Shown: positions 1-6,024 of the stretch, piece by piece
How the letters are laid out: each line of letters begins with the position of its first letter
Numbering within the stretch: position 1 is the stretch's first letter
Assembly: GCA_948687865.1 (NCBI GenBank)
Contig: CAPQQE010000024.1
Span: 9,669 to 17,518, forward strand
From: an uncultured Bacilli bacterium
GTDB lineage: Bacteria > Bacillota_I > Bacilli_A > RF39 > UBA660
DNA: 7,850 nucleotides
Direction: 5' to 3'
Made by a program: the position numbers and the translations under genes
The notes under the pieces: model-generated
What the model saw: the letters and a program-made list of their open reading frames with translations, nothing else
Told to the model about the DNA's origin: nothing
The model's database searches: none

Positions 1-63
1 CGTAATCTGTAAAAGGTCCGGACAGGCATACTCCGCAAACAACTTATTATAATATTTATACAT
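1..63 (-). CDS. 5' end of an unidentified gene, third in the AAA ATPase operon (partial)
   Basis: An open frame begins at the ATG complementary to 61-63 and reads 21 codons (MYKYYNKLFAEYACPDLLQI...) to the window edge without a stop. It starts 14 bases after the stop of the preceding 38-codon ORF on the same strand; a GAGGG overlapping that stop could serve as ribosome binding site, though the spacing of about 11 bases is long. The first codons are AT-rich like the neighbours, but the last dozen (GCG, GAG, GCC, CCG, GAC, ACG) are clearly richer in G+C. The family cannot be told from 21 residues. By analogy with other MoxR-type AAA operons a partner such as a von Willebrand A protein would be a natural guess, but nothing visible supports it. 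Confidence 0.45.
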   Translation of the reverse strand, partial: MYKYYNKLFAEYACPDLLQIT

Positions 64-77
64 ACTATATCAACCCT

Positions 78-194
78 CTATTTGAATGGCAATTCTTCTT
101 CAATATCATATGGACTCGAATTTTTTGACTTTCTTACCAATTGTAATGATTTTGCTTTTTCATAATATTTATTATTTATATCTATATTTTCCAT
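78..194 (-). CDS. 38-residue hypothetical protein between the AAA ATPase and the next gene
   Basis: Start ATG is complementary to 192-194 and stop TAG to 78-80. The start is preceded by AGGA five bases upstream (TTAGGAAAT-ATG), and it follows the AAA ATPase stop by 26 bases, so it is probably co-transcribed. The product begins MENIDINNKYYEKAKSLQLV and ends DIEEELPFK: lysine-rich in the middle, acidic near the end, no hydrophobic segment, no signal peptide and no motif I recognise. Its position between two operon genes and its spacing support a real small gene, but the length is short enough that chance cannot be excluded. It could be a small adaptor of the ATPase; that is only inference from position. 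Confidence 0.45.
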   Translation of the reverse strand: MENIDINNKYYEKAKSLQLVRKSKNSSPYDIEEELPFK

Positions 195-220
195 ATTTCC
201 TAAATATATTTGTTTATTTC

Positions 221-1981
221 CTACGCTAAAATCATATTTCCTAAAATAGTATTCAAATCATCTTGACTTAAATTTCTTATTACATTAACTCTTAATATTG
301 TTTCAATAGGAATACCATTTATTTCTTTTTTATATACTTTACCTATACCACGTGTTGATATGATATGTGCAATTTTTGTACTTTCAACTGCATCCCTAAA
401 TGACCACATGAATTCTAAAACTTGATCACTGGGATATAATCCTCTCTCTAATTTTCTATCATAATCAAAGAATACATTATCAAATCTATCAAGTGAAGCA
501 CCATCTAAAGCATTTCGTCCAACATATTGTAGATCAGAACCATTTCCCCAAGTATTAGCAGCGGCAACCATTCTAAAATTAGGATGTCTATCTATTGTTT
601 CATGTGGGAAACTCATATAACCATTTGCTAATGCAGAATTGATTACTATTAATGCTGATGGATCAGAGTTGTCAATTTCATCTAAGAAGAAAATTCCACC
701 ATTTTTAAAGGCTTTATAAAATTCTGTATCTCTATAATGACCACCTGCATCAATAAAGCCTGTCAGTTTAAACTCATTAGAAGCATTGTTAGTATAATAC
801 ATATGTAATCCTAATGCTTGTGCAATTTGACTAATTGAATGGTTTTTCCCTGATCCTGCAGGACCAATCAACATTACAGGCTCATCTAATTGAACAAGAG
901 ATAATACTTCTTCAAATTTCTCATGAAAAAATTGTACATCAGTTCTTCCTATTTCAGTATCGGCTAATTTTATGATATTAATCTCGGGAAAAGATCGTTG
1001 ATTCAAGCACTCTTCTATTGATTTAGTAATCCCTTCATTAATCTCTTTTTCTACTTTTTGATAAACAAGACTCATTTCTTTTTGAACTTGCTGTGAAATA
1101 TTAATTTTTTCAATTTCTTGTTTTATTGATTCTAAAAGTTTTTTCTGAAATTCAATACTTAAATTTTTATCAATAAATTCATCAATCTTTTCTTGTGCTT
1201 CTAACCCTTCAAAATATTTATTAAATGCTTTTTCAATATTAGTTCTTAATGTAGTATCAGTTATACCAAATAATATTTCATTTAAGCCATCTAAAAGATT
1301 TTTTGCACTTGAAAAATCATTAAACAATAAATTTCTTCTTTGATTTTGTTTTTCATCAAAAACTTCAGGGTTTTCATATTTTATTTCTTCTTTTTTCTTT
1401 TCAAATTTATGAAATGCTCCATTCCTATAAAAACTACTATTTGGAAATTTATATACAGATTCACATACTTCTTGCACTATTTCTTCATAATCTGAAAAGA
1501 TTATTTCATGATTTTGTTTAGTATATCCATAGAAAAGATCACAAGCATTAATTTTTGCAACAGTAAATTGCCTTGTTTTTTTATCAAAACTTGCAAATCC
1601 GTAATCTAAACCTTTCTTTTCCAATAACTTAAAAGCAACTTCATCGTAATCTTCCAATAATAAAGGTATTAGTTCATGATATCTTTCATAATTTAATCCT
1701 TCATAGTCATTTTCAAATTCTATATAAACATTCTCTAAATTACTATAATCATAACTAGCTACATATAATAAATCATTTTTATACACATAAGGCAATTCAT
1801 TTTCTAAGTCATTATCACTTTGAATAACTTGACCAAAAATTGCATTTCCACTTTTTCTAATACGTGGTTTAATATTTTCATCCTCTTCTTCAGATCTTTC
1901 TAAAGCAACTCCTGCTAATAATTTTTTAATATCTTTTTCAGTTAAATCTGATCCAATGTATGCAATAAAACCTTGTTTCAT
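221..1981 (-). CDS. MoxR/AAA_5-family ATPase with a degenerate amidotransferase-like N-terminal domain
   Basis: This 586-residue protein has a C-terminal AAA+ module. The Walker A loop is GPAGSGKN (373-380), with Asn in place of the usual Thr/Ser; Walker B is FFLDEID (431-437, D434 and E435); sensor 1 lies around N476 in AAANT; and the SLDRF block (R499) is the likely arginine finger. This resembles AAA_5/MoxR-like ATPases, which remodel partner proteins. Residues about 210-330 are charged and helical, possibly coiled coil. Residues 1-200 have the spacing of a class II glutamine amidotransferase (asparagine-synthase type) fold: GFIAYIG at the start, YVYKNDLLYV (65-74), then DYGFASFDKKTRQFTVAK (126-143) and IIFSDYEEI (160-168). 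The catalytic Cys position appears to be Gln3 and the Asn-Gly-Glu triad is not kept, so it would be inactive; this domain call is inference. The ATG at 1981 follows AGGGGG by 9 bases and an in-frame TAA lies upstream. It leads a minus-strand operon, divergent from the gene at 2309. The substrate is unknown. Confidence 0.85.
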   Translation of the reverse strand: MKQGFIAYIGSDLTEKDIKKLLAGVALERSEEEDENIKPRIRKSGNAIFGQVIQSDNDLENELPYVYKNDLLYVASYDYSNLENVYIEFENDYEGLNYERYHELIPLLLEDYDEVAFKLLEKKGLDYGFASFDKKTRQFTVAKINACDLFYGYTKQNHEIIFSDYEEIVQEVCESVYKFPNSSFYRNGAFHKFEKKKEEIKYENPEVFDEKQNQRRNLLFNDFSSAKNLLDGLNEILFGITDTTLRTNIEKAFNKYFEGLEAQEKIDEFIDKNLSIEFQKKLLESIKQEIEKINISQQVQKEMSLVYQKVEKEINEGITKSIEECLNQRSFPEINIIKLADTEIGRTDVQFFHEKFEEVLSLVQLDEPVMLIGPAGSGKNHSISQIAQALGLHMYYTNNASNEFKLTGFIDAGGHYRDTEFYKAFKNGGIFFLDEIDNSDPSALIVINSALANGYMSFPHETIDRHPNFRMVAAANTWGNGSDLQYVGRNALDGASLDRFDNVFFDYDRKLERGLYPSDQVLEFMWSFRDAVESTKIAHIISTRGIGKVYKKEINGIPIETILRVNVIRNLSQDDLNTILGNMILA

Positions 1982-2007
1982 TTTGCTTTTCCCCCTAAAT
2001 TTTATTA

Positions 2008-2019
2008 AATTTCCTCCTT
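2008..2019 (-). promoter_or_regulatory. Second Shine-Dalgarno-like sequence in the AAA ATPase leader
   Basis: A near-perfect AAGGAGG lies about 30 bases upstream of the AAA ATPase ATG, too far to serve it. The likely working site is the AGGGGG about 9 bases before the ATG. No ATG, GTG or TTG follows the distal motif at normal distance, so it either does nothing or acts as a standby ribosome site. Confidence 0.35.
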
Positions 2020-2032
2020 AGAAGTAGGTATT

Positions 2033-2061
2033 ATAATAGCATAAAATTAATATTTTTGGAA
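2033..2061 (-). promoter_or_regulatory. Candidate promoter of the AAA ATPase operon
   Basis: Reading the minus strand, TGC-TATTAT (2041-2033) forms an extended -10 element, and overlapping it is a consensus TATAAT (2035-2030). At 17 bases from TATTAT there is a weak -35, TTCCAA (2061-2056). This would give a leader of about 45 bases that contains the AGGGGG ribosome site. The -10 is convincing; the -35 is poor, as is common for extended -10 promoters. AT-rich DNA yields such matches by chance. Confidence 0.45.
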
Positions 2062-2209
2062 TACTTTCAAACATATTTGTTAAAAAAATTCAGTTTTATT
2101 ATTGTATTGGTATATTTTATTGGTAAGATATTAGTAAATATTTATACAAATGAATATTTATTCCTGATTTGAAAAAAGTTTGAGACAACTTAAACAATCG
2201 CTCCATGTA

Positions 2210-2243
2210 AAATTAATGTATCCAAAAGGTATACTTTTAATTT
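2210..2243. repeat. Imperfect inverted repeat (hairpin or operator) in the divergent intergenic region
   Basis: The 327 bases between the divergent genes contain a hairpin-forming palindrome. AAATTAA (2210-2216) pairs with TTAATTT (2237-2243), GTAT (2218-2221) with ATAC (2231-2234), and CC (2222-2223) with GG (2228-2229), leaving an AAAA loop and small bulges. It lies upstream of the candidate promoter for the gene at 2309 and away from any coding end, so an operator is as likely as an RNA structure. A smaller repeat, AAGTT-N6-AACTT, is at 2176-2191, and ATTGGTA occurs twice (2106-2112, 2119-2125). Confidence 0.4.
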
Positions 2244-2276
2244 GCACAAAATATTTCTTTTTAAAAAAGAATATTC

Positions 2277-2282
2277 TATAAT
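2277..2282 (+). promoter_or_regulatory. Candidate -10 element for the gene at 2309
   Basis: A consensus TATAAT is placed 26 bases before the ATG at 2309. The hexamer 17 bases upstream (TTTCTT, 2254-2259) is a poor -35. The -10 overlaps a 10-base palindrome AGAATATTCT (2268-2277), which could be a repressor site. The ribosome site AGGGAGG (2293-2299) lies downstream with proper spacing to the ATG. Confidence 0.4.
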
Positions 2283-2308
2283 ATTCAACATAAGGGAGGT
2301 TTATAAAA

Positions 2309-2941
2309 ATGACAAGTGAAATTGAAAGAAAATATGAAGAATATAAAAATTATGGAAACATTATTATGGACTATGATGAGATACTGATGTTATATCCAGA
2401 TTATTTAAAAACAAAAAATGATTTAAGACAATTAAAATTTATTTCTAAAGAAGATGCAGATGAATATTTTGAAAGCCATTATAAAAATTCAAAATTATAT
2501 CAAAAATTAACTTCTCTAGCAATGGCAGAAGACGAAATATATAATTTCATGAGACATAATATGGAACTTAAATATTCACAATTAAGTTTATTATTTAAAG
2601 AATCAATTTCTTCTACTATTCAACTTTGTGAATTAATTGATTATATAGGTCATTATCCATCAACATGGCCTGTACCAAAAGAAGAAGAAAAAAATCCTAA
2701 ATTAGAAGAATTACTTGAACAATATGATATTATAGTTAGATATCATTTAAATGACGAACTTGATAAAATGCAAATTACTTCAGATGATACTGTTAGAGTA
2801 ATTGAAACTTTAAAGCATAGATTAGAATACGTTAATTCAATATTAGAAATAACATACAATAATGACTGGTTATTAACAAGAAAAGCATCTGAAGAAGGAA
2901 ATAAAGAATTTTCCAGTCAAACAATGGATGATATTAAATGA
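2309..2941 (+). CDS. Hypothetical protein, 210 residues, soluble and probably all-helical
   Basis: I do not recognise this family. The ATG at 2309 follows a strong AGGGAGG nine bases upstream, so the start is secure. The product is rich in Glu, Lys, Tyr and Leu, has no signal peptide or membrane segment, and reads as a run of amphipathic helices: 1-30, then 45-135 (including ESISSTIQLCELIDYIGHYP), and 140-195. The only break in helix-like sequence is a Pro/Trp patch, YPSTWPVPKEEEKNP, about residues 116-130. No catalytic motif is evident. It is transcribed divergently from the AAA ATPase operon and shares its regulatory region, so the two may be functionally linked, but there is no direct evidence. 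It ends in TGA, after which the same frame stays open for 30 more codons. A hairpin terminator follows about 100 bases later. Confidence 0.75.
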   Translation: MTSEIERKYEEYKNYGNIIMDYDEILMLYPDYLKTKNDLRQLKFISKEDADEYFESHYKNSKLYQKLTSLAMAEDEIYNFMRHNMELKYSQLSLLFKESISSTIQLCELIDYIGHYPSTWPVPKEEEKNPKLEELLEQYDIIVRYHLNDELDKMQITSDDTVRVIETLKHRLEYVNSILEITYNNDWLLTRKASEEGNKEFSSQTMDDIK

Positions 2942-3042
2942 TTCCCTTTATCTAATTATCAAGCCAATAATAAATCTAAACGTGAAGAAGTGAAAATGTA
3001 TTTAAGAATTCAATATGGGAATGATATTATTTAGTAAAAGAT

Positions 3043-3075
3043 AAAAGATCAATTCTATTTCTAGAATTGACTTTT
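3043..3075 (+). terminator. AT-rich hairpin terminator after the 2309-2941 gene
   Basis: TCAATTCTA (3049-3057) and TAGAATTGA (3062-3070) form a perfect 9-base-pair stem with a TTTC loop. Outside a single bulged A, AAAAG (3043-3047) pairs with CTTTT (3071-3075), giving 14 pairs in all. The A-run on the left and T-run on the right suit termination in either direction, though G+C content of the stem is low and the T-tract is only four bases. Confidence 0.6.
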
Positions 3076-3087
3076 CCAAATATTTGG
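3076..3087. repeat. Perfect 12-base palindrome CCAAATATTTGG
   Basis: This perfect palindrome directly abuts the terminator hairpin and lies about 95 bases before the -10 element of the HD-domain gene. It could be a regulator site, but its distance from that promoter makes the role unclear. Confidence 0.35.
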
Positions 3088-3142
3088 TTAGCACTTAAAA
3101 TTACATCTATAATTAGAAAATATAAGAAATGAGTTTTGTTGT

Positions 3143-3188
3143 TTGAAATTCATTTTTTATTTCAACTGAATTATGTTAAAATTATAAT
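3143..3188 (+). promoter_or_regulatory. Candidate promoter and inverted repeat upstream of the HD-domain gene
   Basis: A consensus -10 TATAAT is at 3183-3188, 28 bases before the ATG at 3217. The matching -35 (TTTCAA, 3160-3165) is weak. That -35 is the right arm of a 7-base inverted repeat, TTGAAAT (3143-3149) and ATTTCAA (3159-3165), separated by nine bases. An operator overlapping the -35 is plausible but inferred. Confidence 0.45.
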
Positions 3189-3216
3189 ATACAATCAAAT
3201 AATATTGGAGGTTAGT

Positions 3217-3759
3217 ATGTACACTAAAGAGGAAGAAGTCATTCATTTTGTATTTTTAGCATTTAAGGGATTGAAAAGAAAAAAGGAAGATATTGATTTA
3301 TCCTTCCATAGTATTATGGTTGGTAATATGTTAAAAAATATTTCTTGTGATGAGACAACTATTTTAATTGGATATCTTCATGATATTATTGAAGATACAG
3401 ATTATACATATGATTATCTACTGGAAAAATATGGAAAAGAAGTAGCTGATGGAGTAAATATATTATCTGAAGACAAAACTGTTAGTAATTATATGGATAG
3501 GAAATTGAAATTTATTTCCAAGTTAAATAGCGTAGATGAAAATATTCTAGTTGTGGAACTTGCTGATAAATTGCAAAACTTAATTTCTGATTATGATTTG
3601 TATATGAAAAAAGGTAAAGATTCTTTGATTACTGAAGCAGATAATTATAACAATTTAAAATGGTATTATACTGAACTACAAAAACTATTCAATGAGAGAA
3701 TTACTGATAATATATTATTAGATAGATATAATAAGATTATTAAAGTATATTTTAACTAA
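3217..3759 (+). CDS. HD-superfamily hydrolase, SpoT/MESH1-like (possible (p)ppGpp hydrolase)
   Basis: This 180-residue protein carries the metal-binding HD signature in the order known from SpoT/RelA hydrolase domains and stand-alone MESH1-type enzymes: H31 (in DLSFHSIMVGN), H55-D56 followed by E59-D60 (LHDIIEDTDYTYDYL, matching the HDxxEDT hydrolase motif) and D117 in ELADKLQNL. Those enzymes remove the 3'-pyrophosphate from (p)ppGpp with manganese. Here only the hydrolase-size domain is present, with no synthetase, TGS or ACT domain, so the substrate could be another nucleotide. The chosen ATG follows GGAGG (3207-3211) by five bases; an upstream in-frame TTG at 3136 has no ribosome site and would add a non-family extension. 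The protein is soluble. It appears to be a single-gene unit with its own promoter and terminator, convergent with the transporter operon. Confidence 0.8.
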   Translation: MYTKEEEVIHFVFLAFKGLKRKKEDIDLSFHSIMVGNMLKNISCDETTILIGYLHDIIEDTDYTYDYLLEKYGKEVADGVNILSEDKTVSNYMDRKLKFISKLNSVDENILVVELADKLQNLISDYDLYMKKGKDSLITEADNYNNLKWYYTELQKLFNERITDNILLDRYNKIIKVYFN

Positions 3760-3794
3760 ATTAATAGCTATGAAATTACAATATTATATAACTA

Positions 3795-3830
3795 AAGGAT
3801 TAGTAACATATACTAATCCTTATTATTTTT
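3795..3830 (+). terminator. Rho-independent terminator of the HD-domain gene
   Basis: AAGGATTAGTA (3795-3805) and TACTAATCCTT (3811-3821) make a perfect 11-base-pair stem with an ACATA loop, followed by ATTATTTTT. It lies 36 bases after the HD gene stop. On the other strand it overlaps the stop codon of the 43-codon ORF that ends the transporter operon, and may work both ways, although the minus-side tract (TTTAGTTATAT) is poorer. Confidence 0.8.
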
Positions 3831-3944
3831 AATAACTGCTATTATAATAAAAATTGATATTAATATGATATATGGAATTAAAATTGATATCCAAGTACCT
3901 TTTAGATTTATTAGAATATCATAGTAATTATTTTCTAATAACAT
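3813..3944 (-). CDS. 43-residue single-TM membrane mini-protein, last gene of the Bce-type operon
   Basis: The stop of the permease and this start read TAA-C-ATG on the minus strand, a spacing typical of translational coupling. The frame runs 43 codons to a TAG that overlaps the terminator hairpin. The product begins MLLENNYYDILINLKG and is then almost entirely hydrophobic from W18 to about I38, including ILIPYIILIS, before ending KNNKD. The charge pattern (acidic start, lysines after the helix) predicts N-out, C-in. There is no strong ribosome site of its own (AGAAAG within the permease end), which again suggests coupling. I know of no named family. It may assist or regulate the transporter-kinase complex, or be a chance hydrophobic frame in AT-rich DNA; the exact abutment with the permease favours a gene. 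Confidence 0.5.
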   Translation of the reverse strand: MLLENNYYDILINLKGTWISILIPYIILISIFIIIAVIKNNKD

Positions 3945-3945
3945 G

Positions 3946-6024
3946 TTATCTACTTTCTTTTATTATATTTTTACTTGAATAATAAGTAATTAAAAAGTAT
4001 CCTCCATAAATTAATATTATAAATATAGCAGTCATAATAATAGATGGTAATAATTCATCAGTTCCAAATACCTCTAAGATTTTTATTGCAAATCTTATAC
4101 CAAATATTGAGTGGATAATAGCAAGTACTAAAGGAAGCATAAAGAAAATCCCAATTTGTCTAAATAATGCTTTATTAATTAACTTTTCATCAGTACCGAT
4201 TTTCCTTAACATATTAAATCTTTCTTTATTATCACTACTTTCTGATAACTCCTTTAATCCTAAAATAGCGGCACTACTAATTAAGAAAATAACGCCTAAA
4301 TATAAACCAATAAATGTTACCATTACTGTCAAACTATTAGTTGATTCTTTTATTGATAATTTTGTAGTAGCATCTGGAAGTAAATAATTATTTTTTATAG
4401 AATTTTTAACAATTTTATTTAAATTCTCTTCGATATTTTGAATTTCTTTTTTATTTGTAGTATTGTAATTTCCCATTAACATATCATAATAAAGATAATT
4501 TTCATTTACAATATTATCCGCAACAAGAATTATTCCTGTATTTATACTTTGACTAGACATTTCAATAAAACCATCCTGACATTCATCATATTTAGGTTTT
4601 AATGTATATCCAAATAAATTTATTGTTTCTTTATTTTTTAATGCAATATTACGAACACTTACCATTGATTTAAAATCTGCTAAAACTATATATTCATCTT
4701 TATTTAATGAATAAGTTTGTAATCCATAAAGTTTAGCCACCTTATTATAATCACTTATTTTTATTATTTTTTCCATACTATCATACATTATAAATGGATA
4801 TTCTGTTCTAATACTTTCTAACTTTGATCCTAATGTATGGTTTATTGTCAAATCTGGAGTTTTATAAATATTAATTTTAATATATTCTTTTAAATGACTC
4901 GTAATATCAAAATCAAATACTTTTAATTTTTCAACTACATCAATATGAGAATTTTTTATTTGATTTTCATTATATCCATAATCTACATTTATATCATAAA
5001 AGTATGTTGCATCCATGTTTCGTTTGTTTGTAAGTTCAATATCTACTGGTGCAAATTTCTTTATACCCTCATTCATTGAATTTTTCATTGTAAGACAAGA
5101 AGATAATAAACATATTGTTATAAATAGCATTAAACAGATAATCGTAGTTGAAAATACTGTTGTATTAATTTTGCTTGAAAATTGTCTTAATGTAAAACTA
5201 TTTAATCCCTTATAATATAAATTCTTCATTGATTTTACAATTTCTAGAACAAGTCCAGATAAAGACCAGAAAATAAAGAATGTACTTACACAACCCATGA
5301 TTATTGGAACTAAAATTTCCTTTGCACTTCCCATATTCATAAATCCACCTGTTACAATATAATAGGCTCGGCCCAAAACTAAAGCAGATATAATAAATAT
5401 TATTATACATACAATAGGATTTTTTAATTTTAACTTCTCACTTTTTTTGTTTCCATGTAGTAAATCTATTAATTTACATTTGCTTATACTTATAGTATTA
5501 AATATCATTACGAATAGGTACATGACACCAAAATAAATCATAGTCTTTATACATGCAGAGCTAGAAAAAACAAATGTAAACTTAGTTAAATCTGCTTCAA
5601 ACATATTAACCACAATAACACTCATAAGTTGTGAAAGAAGTGTTCCAAGTCCTAAACCTACAATTAGTGATAAGATTCCAATAAACAAAGTTTCAAAGAA
5701 TAGTATCATAGATATCTTTCTCTTACTAATACCAAGAGTTAAATATATACCAAATTCTTTATTTCTTCTCTTCATTAGGAATCTTGAAGCATATATTATT
5801 AGAAATCCTAATATAAAGGATACAAATACACTAACTGCCGAGAGAGTATTCATCATAAGTTTTATTAATTCTTTAGTAGAAGAAGATACATCCATCATTG
5901 CTGTTTGTGTATCTAATGCATTAAATACATAAAATATTGATATACCAAGAATTAAAGTAAAAAAGTAGATGGTATAATCTTTTATACTTTTCTTGATATT
6001 TTTAAAAGATAGTTTACAGAGCAT
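3946..6024 (-). CDS. BceB-type ABC transporter permease (FtsX superfamily, peptide detoxification and sensing)
   Basis: The 692-residue product shows ten membrane segments: about 18-36, 61-83, 106-130, 159-178, 204-220, 237-262, 290-311, 566-590, 624-643 and 660-681. The roughly 250-residue loop between TM7 and TM8 (312-565) is the extracellular domain that defines BceB/VraE-type permeases and binds peptide targets or lipid-cycle complexes. The cytosolic stretch after TM2 (RRNKEFGIYLTLGISKRKI) is the FtsX coupling region. With the ATPase it forms the transporter that removes antimicrobial peptides from lipid II-cycle targets and signals to the kinase. I prefer the ATG at 6024, giving MLCKLSFKNIKKSIKDY, the usual family start, with AGGTGGAG nine bases upstream. 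An in-frame GTG at 6039 lies inside that ribosome site. It overlaps the expected ATPase end by 11 bases. The substrate peptide cannot be predicted. Confidence 0.9.
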   Translation of the reverse strand: MLCKLSFKNIKKSIKDYTIYFFTLILGISIFYVFNALDTQTAMMDVSSSTKELIKLMMNTLSAVSVFVSFILGFLIIYASRFLMKRRNKEFGIYLTLGISKRKISMILFFETLFIGILSLIVGLGLGTLLSQLMSVIVVNMFEADLTKFTFVFSSSACIKTMIYFGVMYLFVMIFNTISISKCKLIDLLHGNKKSEKLKLKNPIVCIIIFIISALVLGRAYYIVTGGFMNMGSAKEILVPIIMGCVSTFFIFWSLSGLVLEIVKSMKNLYYKGLNSFTLRQFSSKINTTVFSTTIICLMLFITICLLSSCLTMKNSMNEGIKKFAPVDIELTNKRNMDATYFYDINVDYGYNENQIKNSHIDVVEKLKVFDFDITSHLKEYIKINIYKTPDLTINHTLGSKLESIRTEYPFIMYDSMEKIIKISDYNKVAKLYGLQTYSLNKDEYIVLADFKSMVSVRNIALKNKETINLFGYTLKPKYDECQDGFIEMSSQSINTGIILVADNIVNENYLYYDMLMGNYNTTNKKEIQNIEENLNKIVKNSIKNNYLLPDATTKLSIKESTNSLTVMVTFIGLYLGVIFLISSAAILGLKELSESSDNKERFNMLRKIGTDEKLINKALFRQIGIFFMLPLVLAIIHSIFGIRFAIKILEVFGTDELLPSIIMTAIFIILIYGGYFLITYYSSKNIIKESR

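Noticed and set aside
2101..2165. Short repeats ATTGGTA and AATATTTAT as a possible array or CRISPR
   Set aside because: Only two copies each, too short and in extreme AT-rich DNA; no array, spacer pattern or cas gene.
2939..2941. Reading TGA as tryptophan (code 4)
   Set aside because: Tryptophans at conserved positions in the kinase and ATPase are TGG, and no other gene needs TGA as a sense codon; one in-frame case is insufficient.
3136..3216. Upstream TTG start for the HD-domain gene
   Set aside because: It has no ribosome site, lies upstream of a consensus -10 element, and adds residues unlike the family; the ATG at 3217 has GGAGG.
5015..5215. 66-codon plus-strand open frame inside the permease gene
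   Set aside because: It lies antisense to a confidently identified membrane protein, its product resembles no family, and it has no ribosome site.
5210..5410. 66-codon minus-strand frame within the permease gene
   Set aside because: Alternative frame of the same strand inside the permease; Cys/Asn/Tyr-rich composition typical of an off-frame reading.
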